Positions 51,954-61,613 of a DNA stretch of 64,000 bases are shown here, piece by piece. The position numbers and the translations under genes were made by a program. Numbering within the stretch: the stretch's first letter is position 1; each line of letters begins with the position of its first letter. The DNA is from Candidatus Obscuribacterales bacterium. GTDB taxonomy: Bacteria; Cyanobacteriota; Vampirovibrionia; Obscuribacterales; Obscuribacteraceae. The notes under the pieces are model-generated. The model was not told where the DNA came from and ran no database searches. It saw only the letters and a program-made list of their open reading frames with translations. The stretch is taken from the NCBI GenBank assembly GCA_021732085.1, contig JAKFVQ010000003.1:1-64000 (forward strand), given 5' to 3'.

Positions 51954-54701
51954 TTGTCGGAGCAGGAAAAAGACTCTGAATCAATTTCCCTGTCCGATGG
52001 CGTCCTGCTGAAGGAAGTTACTCCCGGCGGGGGGGCCAGATCGTCCGGTGAGCCTCCGGTCATGATAAAGGAGCCCACCGACGAACCGGGAATTTCAATA
52101 TCGGCAAGCGCTGATAACGATGCCCTTTTGCCGGCGCCAGTTTTAGAGACGCCGACTGTTGAGCCTCTTGGTGAATGTAGTGAGCGTCCCCCTCTAGCTG
52201 GCCAGCTTTTGTCTGAACCGGAGCCGCCACTAAGCTCCTCTGCTGCATTCGAGCAAAAGGCAAGTCTGCCAAATGGTTTTGAGTTACTTGCACGACTCCT
52301 GAGCTATTCTTCAAAAGTTATCTTGAAAGCTGTCGCTATTTTTGCGACTACTTTTGTAGTGCTGGTAATCATTCTGTGTTCGACTATATTTCTGTTCGGG
52401 CGGCAAATTGTAGATGCAGCCGATGCTGAGTTAAAAAAACAACCATACATCGCATTTCCAGTTAAGGGATTAGCGGATCCACTGTTCGATGGTTCTGAGC
52501 TTTCTCGAAAAACATATTTCAAGGCAGCTGAAAATGCCGCTTATGGCTGGTTGAAATATGGGGTTGGCATTAGCGCCGGAGTGCCTGCACGCAAAGTCAG
52601 ATATCTTCAGTTTTTGGATGAAGCTTTCCGGCTGCCATACGAACTGAATTTCACCGTAGCACTAAACGAATTGTCCAAGCTTCAGGCAATGCAAAAAGAT
52701 GGAACTGATATCCGGGCGCTGCAGCTTTTCACATACTACGGACTGGGACTTTCGCAGCGAGAGCTAATAAGGGATGCATTCACACCGGACAGCCCGGTGT
52801 ATTTTGAAAAAGCAAAAAATATTGCAGTTGAGCAGGTGGGCAAGCACAATTTCTTATTCGGTGATTTGGAGCGCCGCCTTGCGCAGGTCTACTTAAGTAA
52901 CCTGAAGTTTCAGGAGGCGGACTTGCATGCTAAAGCTGCTTTAGAGTGCGATTCAGCCAATGCCCCGCTGGAGCAGACGGCTGCTGTCTGGGATCGCCAG
53001 CTACTTTTAGATATCTCAAAAATGCAAAATGCCAGGTCTCAAATTGAAGCTAGATGGGATGCATTACTTGCCCAGGAAAAGCGCGTGCACGGTGAAAAAA
53101 GTTTGCCGCTAGCCGAAGCGCTGGTGGGATATGCACAGTACTTTTTATACAACAAGGAATATGGTAAGTCCCTTCAAGAAGGCGAGAAGAGCTTCGCTAT
53201 CTTAAAGCAGCTGTCAGAAGTAAAGCCAACATTTCCCTCATGGCAGCATCCCAATATTACATTATTCGGTAGGGTCTTAATCCCTGAAACGGAATGGAAA
53301 AATTCCAATGCTGCAAATGGCTTTTTGAATTTTATGGGCAATATTCGACGAAGCCTGGCTGCTTCAAGGTCGTCGGATCCTCTAATGCACAAAAGATTGA
53401 AAGAGTTGGATTCAGCGTACGTTTCGTGGGTTGTGCGCTGCTATGGAGATAATCCAAGGCGGGTCTTTCAATTTATGGAGAAAGTGGCGGACGATTATTC
53501 TTCCGGTAAGGATTATGCTACGGCAGATGCTTATTACAAAAAGGCGCTTTCCGTCGGTGCTCAAAGCAACATGTGGGTTGAGTCAAATCGGCAAGAGAAG
53601 TCCTTACCTAGCGACTCTTCAGTTCGTTCTTACCTGCTATGCATGGCTAAAACCGCACACAATGCTTTCCTCTTAGGTAATCTTAGCGAGGGGCTAACAA
53701 TCTCGCGAAACTTGCTGAACTTTCTCGATCCTTACAAAAATTGGATATCTTCACATAACTCTTATGACGTCGTTCAGGAACTCATTTATGCCTTTGGAGA
53801 ACTTCCGAGAACTAGCCATACAGATGAAATTAAGCAGCTTCAGGCGAAGTTGGTTGAAATTGTGGAAATGAAAAGGTTCAACAAAGCTGCTTTTGGTTTT
53901 GGGTATGCACACGACAGGTCAATAATGCTCGCTGAATTGTACGAACTGCAAAAGGATTATCCAGCGGCTCAAAAGTATTATCGAGAAGCGTCTGAGAAAA
54001 CGCCGTCGAACATTCGTAATCTTGGTGCTTATGCCGAGTTTTTGGCCCGGCATGGAGACAAGAAAGAAGCTGGGAAACTCTTTGAACAATTCGAAGCGAT
54101 AACTTACTCTATTGAACAGCCCAAGCATTTAGAGGTGATAACTGTAGTCGCCGATGCGAGGCTGAAGGCCATTATGGACCGTTCCGCGGACAAATCATAC
54201 ATGTCTGATCCGCATTTTCAATGGGTTCCGGCAGTTCAAAAGTCCATTTGCGATAACTCGAACACGTCGGCGAATTTCGGTGAGCGCGCATCCATCATTG
54301 ATTTGCGTCCGATAATTCGGGATTCAAGAGAGGCGCCGGCTCTAAAAGATGAACCGCCACCGCCAATAATCAAAACTCCCTCCGGAGATAGCACGATTGT
54401 TTATGGTGTCAACCCTGCAGGAACAGTTTATGATACCGAATCTGCAAGAGCAGACATTGCCACTTTGAGCGCAAAAGACTTAGATTATGTCAAAAGGAAT
54501 TTTAAGTGGTACAAAGACCTTTATAGAAAAGGAGAGGTCTTGCGCGAAAATTTGTCTGACGAAAAAGTCGCGTGGTTCAGCAAATTTCCTCGAAGTCTAA
54601 GAGACCTGAAACCGGTAACTCTTTTGATTATTTCGGAAGAAGATTCTCAATCGCTCAAAAAGATGCTTGGCAGAAAACTAACCAGCAAGAAGCTCAACTA
54701 G
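51954..54701 (+). CDS. Large membrane-anchored TPR-like protein
   Basis: 915 residues from TTG 51954, supported by GGCGGAG eight bases upstream. An acidic, Pro/Ser-rich N-terminal segment (1-110) is followed by a single membrane anchor (about 122-147) and a long helical, TPR-like part (about 180-790). Repeats are irregular; 'ADAYYKKALSVG', 'AELYELQKDYPAAQKYYREA' and 'AYAEFLARHGDKKEAG' are typical. The C-terminal 150 residues contain a Pro-rich linker and a short charged end. It faces the two kinase genes with only two bases between stop codons; a functional tie to them is possible but unproven. Confidence 0.75.
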   Translation: MSEQEKDSESISLSDGVLLKEVTPGGGARSSGEPPVMIKEPTDEPGISISASADNDALLPAPVLETPTVEPLGECSERPPLAGQLLSEPEPPLSSSAAFEQKASLPNGFELLARLLSYSSKVILKAVAIFATTFVVLVIILCSTIFLFGRQIVDAADAELKKQPYIAFPVKGLADPLFDGSELSRKTYFKAAENAAYGWLKYGVGISAGVPARKVRYLQFLDEAFRLPYELNFTVALNELSKLQAMQKDGTDIRALQLFTYYGLGLSQRELIRDAFTPDSPVYFEKAKNIAVEQVGKHNFLFGDLERRLAQVYLSNLKFQEADLHAKAALECDSANAPLEQTAAVWDRQLLLDISKMQNARSQIEARWDALLAQEKRVHGEKSLPLAEALVGYAQYFLYNKEYGKSLQEGEKSFAILKQLSEVKPTFPSWQHPNITLFGRVLIPETEWKNSNAANGFLNFMGNIRRSLAASRSSDPLMHKRLKELDSAYVSWVVRCYGDNPRRVFQFMEKVADDYSSGKDYATADAYYKKALSVGAQSNMWVESNRQEKSLPSDSSVRSYLLCMAKTAHNAFLLGNLSEGLTISRNLLNFLDPYKNWISSHNSYDVVQELIYAFGELPRTSHTDEIKQLQAKLVEIVEMKRFNKAAFGFGYAHDRSIMLAELYELQKDYPAAQKYYREASEKTPSNIRNLGAYAEFLARHGDKKEAGKLFEQFEAITYSIEQPKHLEVITVVADARLKAIMDRSADKSYMSDPHFQWVPAVQKSICDNSNTSANFGERASIIDLRPIIRDSREAPALKDEPPPPIIKTPSGDSTIVYGVNPAGTVYDTESARADIATLSAKDLDYVKRNFKWYKDLYRKGEVLRENLSDEKVAWFSKFPRSLRDLKPVTLLIISEEDSQSLKKMLGRKLTSKKLN

Positions 54702-54703
54702 GA

Positions 54704-57031
54704 TCAACCAGCCTGATCCATTGTTGCAAGACCTACCGTTTCTTCTTCTTTTTCTTCTTTTTCGCAATGTTTCAATTCCGAAGCTTCTTCTTTTACTTCA
54801 CGCATTTCTTCCTCTGATGGCAAATCATTTTTAACCCATTCAATCGATTCATATCGATCAATCAAGTCTAATTGCGTGCATTTCTGAATCACATGTGAGA
54901 GGTCCGGCATGGAACTGGATAACGGATTGGGAAGAAGTGATGTCGAGATCGGTGTGGGATCCGCACCGACTGCCAGAAAATACATGGTCGCCCCTAAGGC
55001 ATAAATATCACTTTGAATAGTGGCGTTTCCTGCAAACTGCTCAGGCGGTGTGTAAGCGTGTTTGCCCGCGCAATCGGATGTTTTCTTCCTCCTTCTTTCT
55101 GCGACGCTAAAATCGATCAGTTTGATTTTGCCGTTAGGTTGTAGGATGATATTGTCCGGTGTGAAATCGCGATGAACGACAGGCGGATTCTGTTCGTGCA
55201 AATATTGCAAGATGGAGCACATCTGTTTGCATAGGTTTAGGATTTGCTCCTCAGTGAGAACACCATCTTCTGCGACCACTTGGCGAAGAGTTCTTCCTTC
55301 AACGTGCTCAAGAACAATGTAGACTCTTCCGTCCTCGTAAAACATATCCAGCATTTCCACAATTGATTCGTGAGAAAGCTGACCCAAAATGGCGCTTTCA
55401 TTTTCGAAGTCCTTAGCTGACTCTATTTTTGCGCCAAATGATTCACCGGGGGTTAGTTGGAACTCTTTCAATACTACTGTTCGTGAATCAGCGTCTTTTG
55501 CCAGGTAAAGCACGGCTTGCCCACCGGAAGCGATCGTGGATGAAACCGTGTATCTTCCCACCTTCAATATTTGCCCAGTGATTAATTGACCTTCTTTTGA
55601 GGCGCTTTCTTCGCGCCCGGCCAGGACCTCAAACCAGATCTGTGTATATTGCGGTTCCCGCATTACCGCTGATCCGACCAAAGCCTGCTGCACCTTATCA
55701 TCCAGATAAACCGCTGGGCAATGTTTTCTTATCGCTTGGAACAGTTTAAGTTTTTCCGCTGCGCTAAGTTCCCATAGCCTTATTTCGATTGTCCGCCCGA
55801 ATGAGTTTGTAATCTCCAAATAGTCGTTATGAATGTCCATTTTATTTGCTAATGACTCATAGAAATAAGCCACCTTTCGTAGGACTTGCAGTATTTCTAT
55901 ATCGCGCTTTGTGTTGTCTATTTTGAGTTTTCCTGACCGGAACTTGATTGAAGCAACATCTTTCCAGAGAATCTGCGTTCCAGGATCTCTAGCGGCCAGG
56001 CGGAGAAAATCTGTAAACCATCCTTTTATGGGCAGTTTCTTTATGCGGTCGGAGTACACTTCCAGGTCGTATTCCGTACTTGTGAAGTTCCAGCAAAATG
56101 CGAAATAGGAGCGCATGAAGAGAACGGTAAGGCAGGTTGACAATCCATAGATGTAGAGACAGATTATTACAAAGACGGTGTGAAATTGGGGAGCCATAGA
56201 AGGGAACCCGAGAAGTTCGTCAACGCCTAGATTGAAATAGATGCACAGGGTTATAACTGTTGGGAGCGCGCAAATGTACGGCAATGCTATCACAGGATTG
56301 AACCATGTCGAGTTATAGAACTCGCGTGGTTTCCTGCTGCTATCGTCAATTTGTTGCCGGAACCTTATGCACTCTTCAAGGTTCGCTTCCTTTGATAACG
56401 ACAAATTTTTTCGGTCGCCCGCAATTGAGCGGAAGATTGTGTATGCTGTATTGAGCAGCATCAAAGTTATTCCGACTGGCGGAAGTAAACATGCCCATGT
56501 CAGAAGAAGCGGGCGGACATCAAGCGTGAAGTCCCGTATCCAACGGTGGTCCGAAAAGTTCTTCGCAACTGATGCGTAAGAATGCGCCCAAAATGCTGAC
56601 ATTGTTTTGCTTTTGATTAGTGGTTTCGATAATTTATCGAGAACAATGAGAGCCGTTACAAAGAAGATTGGTGGCAGAACATAGAGCGGATTTAGCTTCT
56701 TACCAGCATGAAAATACTTGCGGAGTGCTTCCATTCCGTGAGGTGCATCAAGGAGAGGAGTGCCATGTTCGTTTTGCCCGTCACGCAGAACTTGCTCTAG
56801 GTTGAGAGGTGCTTCTTCGTTGAAGTAACCTATGATGCCCAGGATCGCGAGCATGTGAAAGCCGCTTGCAAAACGCCAAGCAAAAGGCATTGAGGAAAAT
56901 TCGTCACCCAGTGCATAGAGCAGTCGCCCGGACGGTTGTCGTAAAACCACCTCGCGCAGCGTGTGTCCTTGTGTGGAGGGTTGCGCAATCGCTATATCGC
57001 TGATGAGGCTGCTTCCAGCTTCTGGCTTCAT
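54704..57031 (-). CDS. Membrane-anchored Ser/Thr kinase with DFS motif
   Basis: 775 residues. N-terminal half has several membrane segments (about 50-70, 115-135, 175-200, 240-265, 290-315), then a PH-like/soluble stretch, then a kinase domain at about 490-745: glycine loop SGGQAVLY, Lys in VVLKEF, His620-Arg621-Asp622 in VHRDFTPDN, and Asp640-Phe-Ser in place of DFG. All catalytic residues remain; Ser for the DFG Gly is tolerated in some kinases. The tail is Glu/Lys-rich. Start overlaps the stop of the second kinase gene by four bases (ATGA), so the two are coupled. Confidence 0.88.
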   Translation of the reverse strand: MKPEAGSSLISDIAIAQPSTQGHTLREVVLRQPSGRLLYALGDEFSSMPFAWRFASGFHMLAILGIIGYFNEEAPLNLEQVLRDGQNEHGTPLLDAPHGMEALRKYFHAGKKLNPLYVLPPIFFVTALIVLDKLSKPLIKSKTMSAFWAHSYASVAKNFSDHRWIRDFTLDVRPLLLTWACLLPPVGITLMLLNTAYTIFRSIAGDRKNLSLSKEANLEECIRFRQQIDDSSRKPREFYNSTWFNPVIALPYICALPTVITLCIYFNLGVDELLGFPSMAPQFHTVFVIICLYIYGLSTCLTVLFMRSYFAFCWNFTSTEYDLEVYSDRIKKLPIKGWFTDFLRLAARDPGTQILWKDVASIKFRSGKLKIDNTKRDIEILQVLRKVAYFYESLANKMDIHNDYLEITNSFGRTIEIRLWELSAAEKLKLFQAIRKHCPAVYLDDKVQQALVGSAVMREPQYTQIWFEVLAGREESASKEGQLITGQILKVGRYTVSSTIASGGQAVLYLAKDADSRTVVLKEFQLTPGESFGAKIESAKDFENESAILGQLSHESIVEMLDMFYEDGRVYIVLEHVEGRTLRQVVAEDGVLTEEQILNLCKQMCSILQYLHEQNPPVVHRDFTPDNIILQPNGKIKLIDFSVAERRRKKTSDCAGKHAYTPPEQFAGNATIQSDIYALGATMYFLAVGADPTPISTSLLPNPLSSSMPDLSHVIQKCTQLDLIDRYESIEWVKNDLPSEEEMREVKEEASELKHCEKEEKEEETVGLATMDQAG

Positions 57032-59493
57032 TGATTCGTTGCCTCATCACTTCCGATGGCCGGCGCATCATCATTGGATAAGCTATCAATACTTGTACCG
57101 GCTAACCCTTGTAGTCGATGCTTAATGGAAACAAAAGATTCCGGTCGTTTCTCCTCCTCGAATTCTGTACAGTCTGAAACCAGGCTCCTAATTCTTTCTG
57201 AAATGGATGGATGGTCGATTACGCATTGTGTTAGTGCTACAGGATCATGAGCTGTTAACAGGTAGTAGAGCGTGCATCCAAAACTATAAATATCACTTTT
57301 GATCGTTGGCTTTCCTCTCAGTTGTTCAGGCGCGATGTAACACTGTTTGCCGATAAGTGTGCCCGTTACGCCTTCCATGAATTGATGCGCTGCGCCAAAG
57401 TCAATCAATTTGATTATGCCTTCATTGTTCTCCATGAGATTGTCGGGTGTTAAGTCACGGTGAACGACGGGCGGATTCTGCAAATGAAGAAACAGCAATA
57501 TTTCGCAGATTTCCGAAGCCCATCGTTCGACCGTTTTTTCGCTCCTTGGACCTTTCCGTTGTACTATCGATCTCAAGTCCTGTCCATCGACAAATTCGAT
57601 CGTAAGATAACGAGTATCAGTTTCCTCGAACATTTCCCTAACTTGCGCTATGCCGGGGTGCTGAAGTGAACTGAGGATTTGAAACTCACGTTGGAATGTT
57701 TCGAGCATGCGTTCACGCTGAAGCGCACTGCTTGGTAGCACGTATTCTTTTATAACGACACGCTCATGGCTGTCATTGGCTCGTGCAAGGTAAACTGTGG
57801 AAAGCGCTTTAGCTGCCAGCTTCCGTATAATTCTATATTTGTTATCGTTTAAGAAATCGCCGCTACTTTTTGGCGAGAAAATCGTGGAAGAAAACTTGTC
57901 GCTTGCAATAAGAGCACTTGTTTTGATTTCTTGCATAAGTTGAAGTCTCAAGGCAACTGCACGTGAGTCAAACTTGCAGCGCGGTGCATATTCGTCTGCT
58001 GCCGCTATGAGTTCAGCCAATTCAGCGCGATCTATTTCTGCAACTTTCAGCTCAATAGCATCCAAGCATCCAAATTTGAGTTTGAGTGCCTGCGAAGGTC
58101 CGGGTTCTGATAAGTCCACGGACCTGAGGCTGTTCCATGTTTTTAGTGGAGAGAATCCAAATAGATTTCCAGCCCTATTAGGAGACAGGATTCCTTGTTG
58201 ACTTATGATCAGTGTTTTCTCTTTTCTGCTTGGCAGGAATGCGCAACCCATGACTGCTACGGGAACCGCTCCGTAGCCAGCGACTATTGACGCAAGAAAA
58301 AGTCTGAAGTTGCTATGCTGGAACACATCGAGGCCCATGTTTGCATCTCGCACAGATGCTTGGAGCCAATTAAGAATTGTGAGCCCGAGAGGGTCCGGAC
58401 AGAATGCGACTAAGAAGAATAAGGATGCGTAACAAGTGCTCAGCCATAAGAGTGTGTCGCTTATGTTTTTAAGGGCGAGATAATGTTCAGGAAGGTGTAC
58501 TGTTTTACTGCGGATGTTTGCTGTGTCGATCAATGCGTCTAAGAAATTGTCTCCGGCAACGAAAACTCGATTGGCGAAAATTTGAAAGCTGGAACTCAGA
58601 CGGATCGCAAGTGGACTGAGCGCAACAAAAATCACAAGCGATAGAATTGCAGAGGTGAAGTAAATGTAGCTTTCGGAAGGACCGCCTCCTGAGGCGATGT
58701 TCGCATCTAGCAGTGAAGCGTAAAGCCAGAATGCCGTCCCCATTCCGAGCTGGCTAAAGCAAATAGAGACGATCAGGCTTAGTATCCCCACATATGCACC
58801 GAGATAGGCTGCCCTGCTAGTCAAGAATGAGTTCACGCTTCTGGTAAGCGCTGATGACGGCTGCCCTCCACTTGTGAGTGCTTTCCTTCGTTGAATGCTC
58901 CTGTTAAATGAAAGCGCGATGACGGACGCAGCCGGAAATAGCAACGAAATGAGAATGCAAGCAAGCAGCGACCAGAGGATGTATGGATGACGATAGGTAC
59001 TTATAATGGAACGTTCCATTGATGCAATAAGCCAGGTGCTTGCTGAAAATGCAAGCACGCGCATGGTGAACCTACTGCTTGTTATTGATTGTAAGAATGT
59101 CTTGAGTATGCTGAGATCTTCTTCCGTTGACTCAGCAAGAGCATCTTGGGGGCGAATGTTGAAAGCGTGACGGCATAGTCTTGTGAGGGAGTTTATTGCA
59201 GGTGTGAGTTGGCTCATCCACGTGGAGTTTAACTGGTGCATGACTGTGATACCAAATATGGTGAACCACAGAAAAAGCGTATAGTATGGATAAACCTGGG
59301 AAAATTGGTTCATGTGTATGGCGCCACTGGCCCATAGAAATGGTTCGGCCAATATCCCCAGTGCGCAAAGCGAATAAATGGCTTTCGTGATCGTAGGTTT
59401 GGAGCGAAGATTTGCTGCAGCGGTAATTAGGCCATGCTGCAATGAGCGCTGGACGACTATCGTTTTTGCGTCTGAATCGCCCTGTGAATCCAT
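57028..59493 (-). CDS. Membrane-anchored Ser/Thr kinase with Gly-poor P-loop
   Basis: 821 residues, laid out like its downstream neighbour: about eight hydrophobic segments up to about 430, a soluble stretch, and a kinase domain from about 550. Lys in RVVIKEY, His678-Arg679-Asp680 in VHRDLTPDN and DFG at 698-700 are present. The glycine-rich loop is changed to LAAKALSTVYLA, with no glycines, which may slow or alter ATP binding. The placement of the kinase at the C terminus behind a multi-span N terminus is the reverse of PknB-type proteins. First of the two coupled kinase genes. Confidence 0.88.
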   Translation of the reverse strand: MDSQGDSDAKTIVVQRSLQHGLITAAANLRSKPTITKAIYSLCALGILAEPFLWASGAIHMNQFSQVYPYYTLFLWFTIFGITVMHQLNSTWMSQLTPAINSLTRLCRHAFNIRPQDALAESTEEDLSILKTFLQSITSSRFTMRVLAFSASTWLIASMERSIISTYRHPYILWSLLACILISLLFPAASVIALSFNRSIQRRKALTSGGQPSSALTRSVNSFLTSRAAYLGAYVGILSLIVSICFSQLGMGTAFWLYASLLDANIASGGGPSESYIYFTSAILSLVIFVALSPLAIRLSSSFQIFANRVFVAGDNFLDALIDTANIRSKTVHLPEHYLALKNISDTLLWLSTCYASLFFLVAFCPDPLGLTILNWLQASVRDANMGLDVFQHSNFRLFLASIVAGYGAVPVAVMGCAFLPSRKEKTLIISQQGILSPNRAGNLFGFSPLKTWNSLRSVDLSEPGPSQALKLKFGCLDAIELKVAEIDRAELAELIAAADEYAPRCKFDSRAVALRLQLMQEIKTSALIASDKFSSTIFSPKSSGDFLNDNKYRIIRKLAAKALSTVYLARANDSHERVVIKEYVLPSSALQRERMLETFQREFQILSSLQHPGIAQVREMFEETDTRYLTIEFVDGQDLRSIVQRKGPRSEKTVERWASEICEILLFLHLQNPPVVHRDLTPDNLMENNEGIIKLIDFGAAHQFMEGVTGTLIGKQCYIAPEQLRGKPTIKSDIYSFGCTLYYLLTAHDPVALTQCVIDHPSISERIRSLVSDCTEFEEEKRPESFVSIKHRLQGLAGTSIDSLSNDDAPAIGSDEATNQ

Positions 59494-59527
59494 ATGCTTT
59501 GTTTAAGAACCGACTGGAGTTAATAAA

Positions 59528-59559
59528 CCCGCCAGAGTAGTCTCTTAAACCATGGCGGG
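59528..59559 (-). terminator. Probable terminator of the oxidoreductase gene
   Basis: CCCGCCA (59528-59534) pairs with TGGCGGG (59553-59559) around an 18-base loop; on the minus strand GTTTATTAAC follows. It lies between the stop of the oxidoreductase gene and the kinase gene start. Confidence 0.4.
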
Positions 59560-59625
59560 CCCTCACAGGCTAGCTGGCAAAGAAATATGAGCAATGGCGC
59601 TGCCGAGTATATTAAGTCCGTACGC

Positions 59626-60663
59626 CTAAACTTTCACTAGCAGTTTCCCTAGATTCTTTCCTTCAAACAGGCTGTTCAGGGCGTCTGGGAGTTTGTCGAA
59701 ACCCTCGACGATTGTCTCTTCGAAGACTATCTGCTTGTTCTTGACCCATGGCGCGACTATCGCAAGCATCTCGTCCATTCGGCTTGTGTAATCGCGGGCG
59801 AGAATCCCCTGAATCGTAGCTCTCTGATATAGCATGTGCTGTAGCAAGCGAGGACCGAGTTCTGGCTTGTCCAACTTTCCATCATACTGGCTGATTGCAC
59901 CGCAGATTACTATGCGCGCCCGCAATTTGATTAGTGGAATGACCGCGTCTGTGATCATGCCTCCGACATTGTCAAAATAGATGTCCACACCGCCTGTAGT
60001 GCGTTGGATTTCTTCGGCTAAGCATTCGGTCGTCTTGAATTCGCGATAATCGATAGCACCGTCAAGGTTGAGTTTATCTGTCAAAAAGCGGCACTTCTCT
60101 GCTCCGCCGGCAATGCCAAAAACTTTGCAGCCGGCTTTCTTTCCAAATTGGGCAACCAACGAGCCGACCGCACCGGCAGCTCCTGAAACAAGTAGAGTTT
60201 CGCCGGGGCGAGGTTTGCCGGCTTCCATTAGACCAAACCAGGCTGTCCTTCCCGGCATTCCAAGAACACCCAGTGCAGTTGAGACGGGCGCGTCGTTTGG
60301 ATTAAGTTTGCGCAGTTCGCTGGCATGACACTTGGCAAATTTTTGCCATCCGGAGTACGCAAGGACCCAGTCTCCTTCAACAAAGTTCTCGTTTTCACTG
60401 GCAACAACTTGGCCGACGACTCCGGCTCTTTGCACAATGCCGAGTGGATGCGGCACATCATATGTTCTGATTTCGTGCTGCTGGATCCGCATGTAAGGAT
60501 CGACGCTGATGTACGCTGCTTTAATCAGTACTTCATTTTGCGAGAGTGCGGTCGATAGCTCAGTTACTCGTCTCTCGTAATTTTGTTCGGAGACTCTCTC
60601 ACTCGGGCGCTTACTGTAAATCCACTGATCATTTTTCATTATTAGCGCGGTTTTTTGTTGCAT
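59626..60663 (-). CDS. Medium-chain NADP-dependent oxidoreductase, zinc-free
   Basis: 345 residues of the leukotriene B4/curcumin reductase-like (MDR) type, which reduces alkenal or enone double bonds with NADPH. The N-terminal GroES-like half is followed by a Rossmann half with GAAGAVGSLVAQFGKKAGC near 160. Catalytic text includes 'YISVDPYMR' near the start. No structural zinc Cys cluster is present. AGGTG precedes the ATG at 60663 by about six bases. It stands alone upstream of a REP-like repeat. Confidence 0.9.
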   Translation of the reverse strand: MQQKTALIMKNDQWIYSKRPSERVSEQNYERRVTELSTALSQNEVLIKAAYISVDPYMRIQQHEIRTYDVPHPLGIVQRAGVVGQVVASENENFVEGDWVLAYSGWQKFAKCHASELRKLNPNDAPVSTALGVLGMPGRTAWFGLMEAGKPRPGETLLVSGAAGAVGSLVAQFGKKAGCKVFGIAGGAEKCRFLTDKLNLDGAIDYREFKTTECLAEEIQRTTGGVDIYFDNVGGMITDAVIPLIKLRARIVICGAISQYDGKLDKPELGPRLLQHMLYQRATIQGILARDYTSRMDEMLAIVAPWVKNKQIVFEETIVEGFDKLPDALNSLFEGKNLGKLLVKV

Positions 60664-60705
60664 GGTTCACCTGGCAATGTGATGGAGTCGGTAGGCAGTA
60701 CTTTC

Positions 60706-60735
60706 TTGCGAGGCAGCTTGGAAGCCGCGCTCCCA
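60706..60735 (-). repeat. REP-like repeat, copy 5
   Basis: On the minus strand TGGGAGCGCGGCTTCCAAGC followed by TGCCTCGCAA, matching the dispersed family. It lies between the divergent oxidoreductase and cyclophilin genes. A diverged second arm may reach to about 60682. Confidence 0.55.
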
Positions 60736-60926
60736 TAAACGTTCCGCACGCGAATTATTGTTTCCGAATGCGTAAGTGTAGCCCGAACTTTGTAATTCAG
60801 AAAGCTCGGATGTCAAGCCTGGGCGGCTGTTGTATATGCTGAAGACTACAGCTGACAGGAAATTGCATATCTGGATGTGATAGCATTTCTTTCACGCACA
60901 AAGGTTCAAGAATTAAGGAGCGAAAA

Positions 60927-61547
60927 ATGCGTTTGAATCGACGTTCGATACTTATTGGGATGATTAGTGTTGCAGCTGCCTCTGCTTCTTTAAGCGCCTA
61001 TGCCGCTGATGCACCTGCTGCCAAGAAGGGTCCTGGTACCTATGCTGTTTTCAACACCAACATGGGCACTTTCACAGCCAAGCTTTTCGATAAAGATGCT
61101 CCGAAAACTGTAGCCAACTTCGTTGGACTGGCAAGCGGAACCAAAGAGTGGACCGATCCCAAAACTGGAGCAAAGGTCAAAAAGCCCTTCTACAACGGAC
61201 TCATATTCCACCGAGTAATAAATGGGTTCATGCTCCAGGGCGGATGCCCGCTGGGACAGGGAATCGGCGGACCAGGCTATAAGTTTGCCGATGAATTCAG
61301 CCCGAAATTGCGTCATAGCAAAGAGGGGATTCTATCAATGGCCAATTCGGGACCGGGCACCAATGGCAGCCAGTTCTTCGTAACTCTTGGACCTACACCT
61401 CACCTTGATGACAGGCACTCCGTATTCGGCGAAGTGGTCAGTGGCATGGACGTGGTCAAGAAAATTGGTGCGACACCGACCGGCGCGCAAGATCGACCAA
61501 TCAAAGATGTCGTCATGAAAGAAGTAAAAATCGAAGTAGTCAAATAA
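60927..61547 (+). CDS. Exported cyclophilin-type peptidyl-prolyl isomerase
   Basis: 206 residues. N terminus NRRSILIGM with a hydrophobic core ending AYA could be a Tat or Sec signal. The cyclophilin domain is complete: FHRVINGFMLQGGCP with the catalytic Arg, MANSGPGTNGSQFFVTL, and HLDDRHSVFGEVV. It speeds Pro cis-trans turns of proteins outside the cytoplasm. AAGGAG lies six bases before the ATG. The neighbour at 61614 is a close paralogue without signal. Confidence 0.95.
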   Translation: MRLNRRSILIGMISVAAASASLSAYAADAPAAKKGPGTYAVFNTNMGTFTAKLFDKDAPKTVANFVGLASGTKEWTDPKTGAKVKKPFYNGLIFHRVINGFMLQGGCPLGQGIGGPGYKFADEFSPKLRHSKEGILSMANSGPGTNGSQFFVTLGPTPHLDDRHSVFGEVVSGMDVVKKIGATPTGAQDRPIKDVVMKEVKIEVVK

Positions 61548-61613
61548 GGCGCCTTCAATTCATCTCTCAGGAATCTTTGATCTCTAATATTCAATCAGTA
61601 AGAGGAGGCTTCA

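Noticed and set aside
54572-54817. Plus-strand frame with a Phe-rich run near 54750
   Set aside because: It is the complement of the Glu/Lys-rich tail of the kinase gene and overlaps the end of the TPR gene.
56250-56275. TGGGAGCGCG in the kinase gene as another REP copy
   Set aside because: No GCCTGC core follows; explained by coding sequence.
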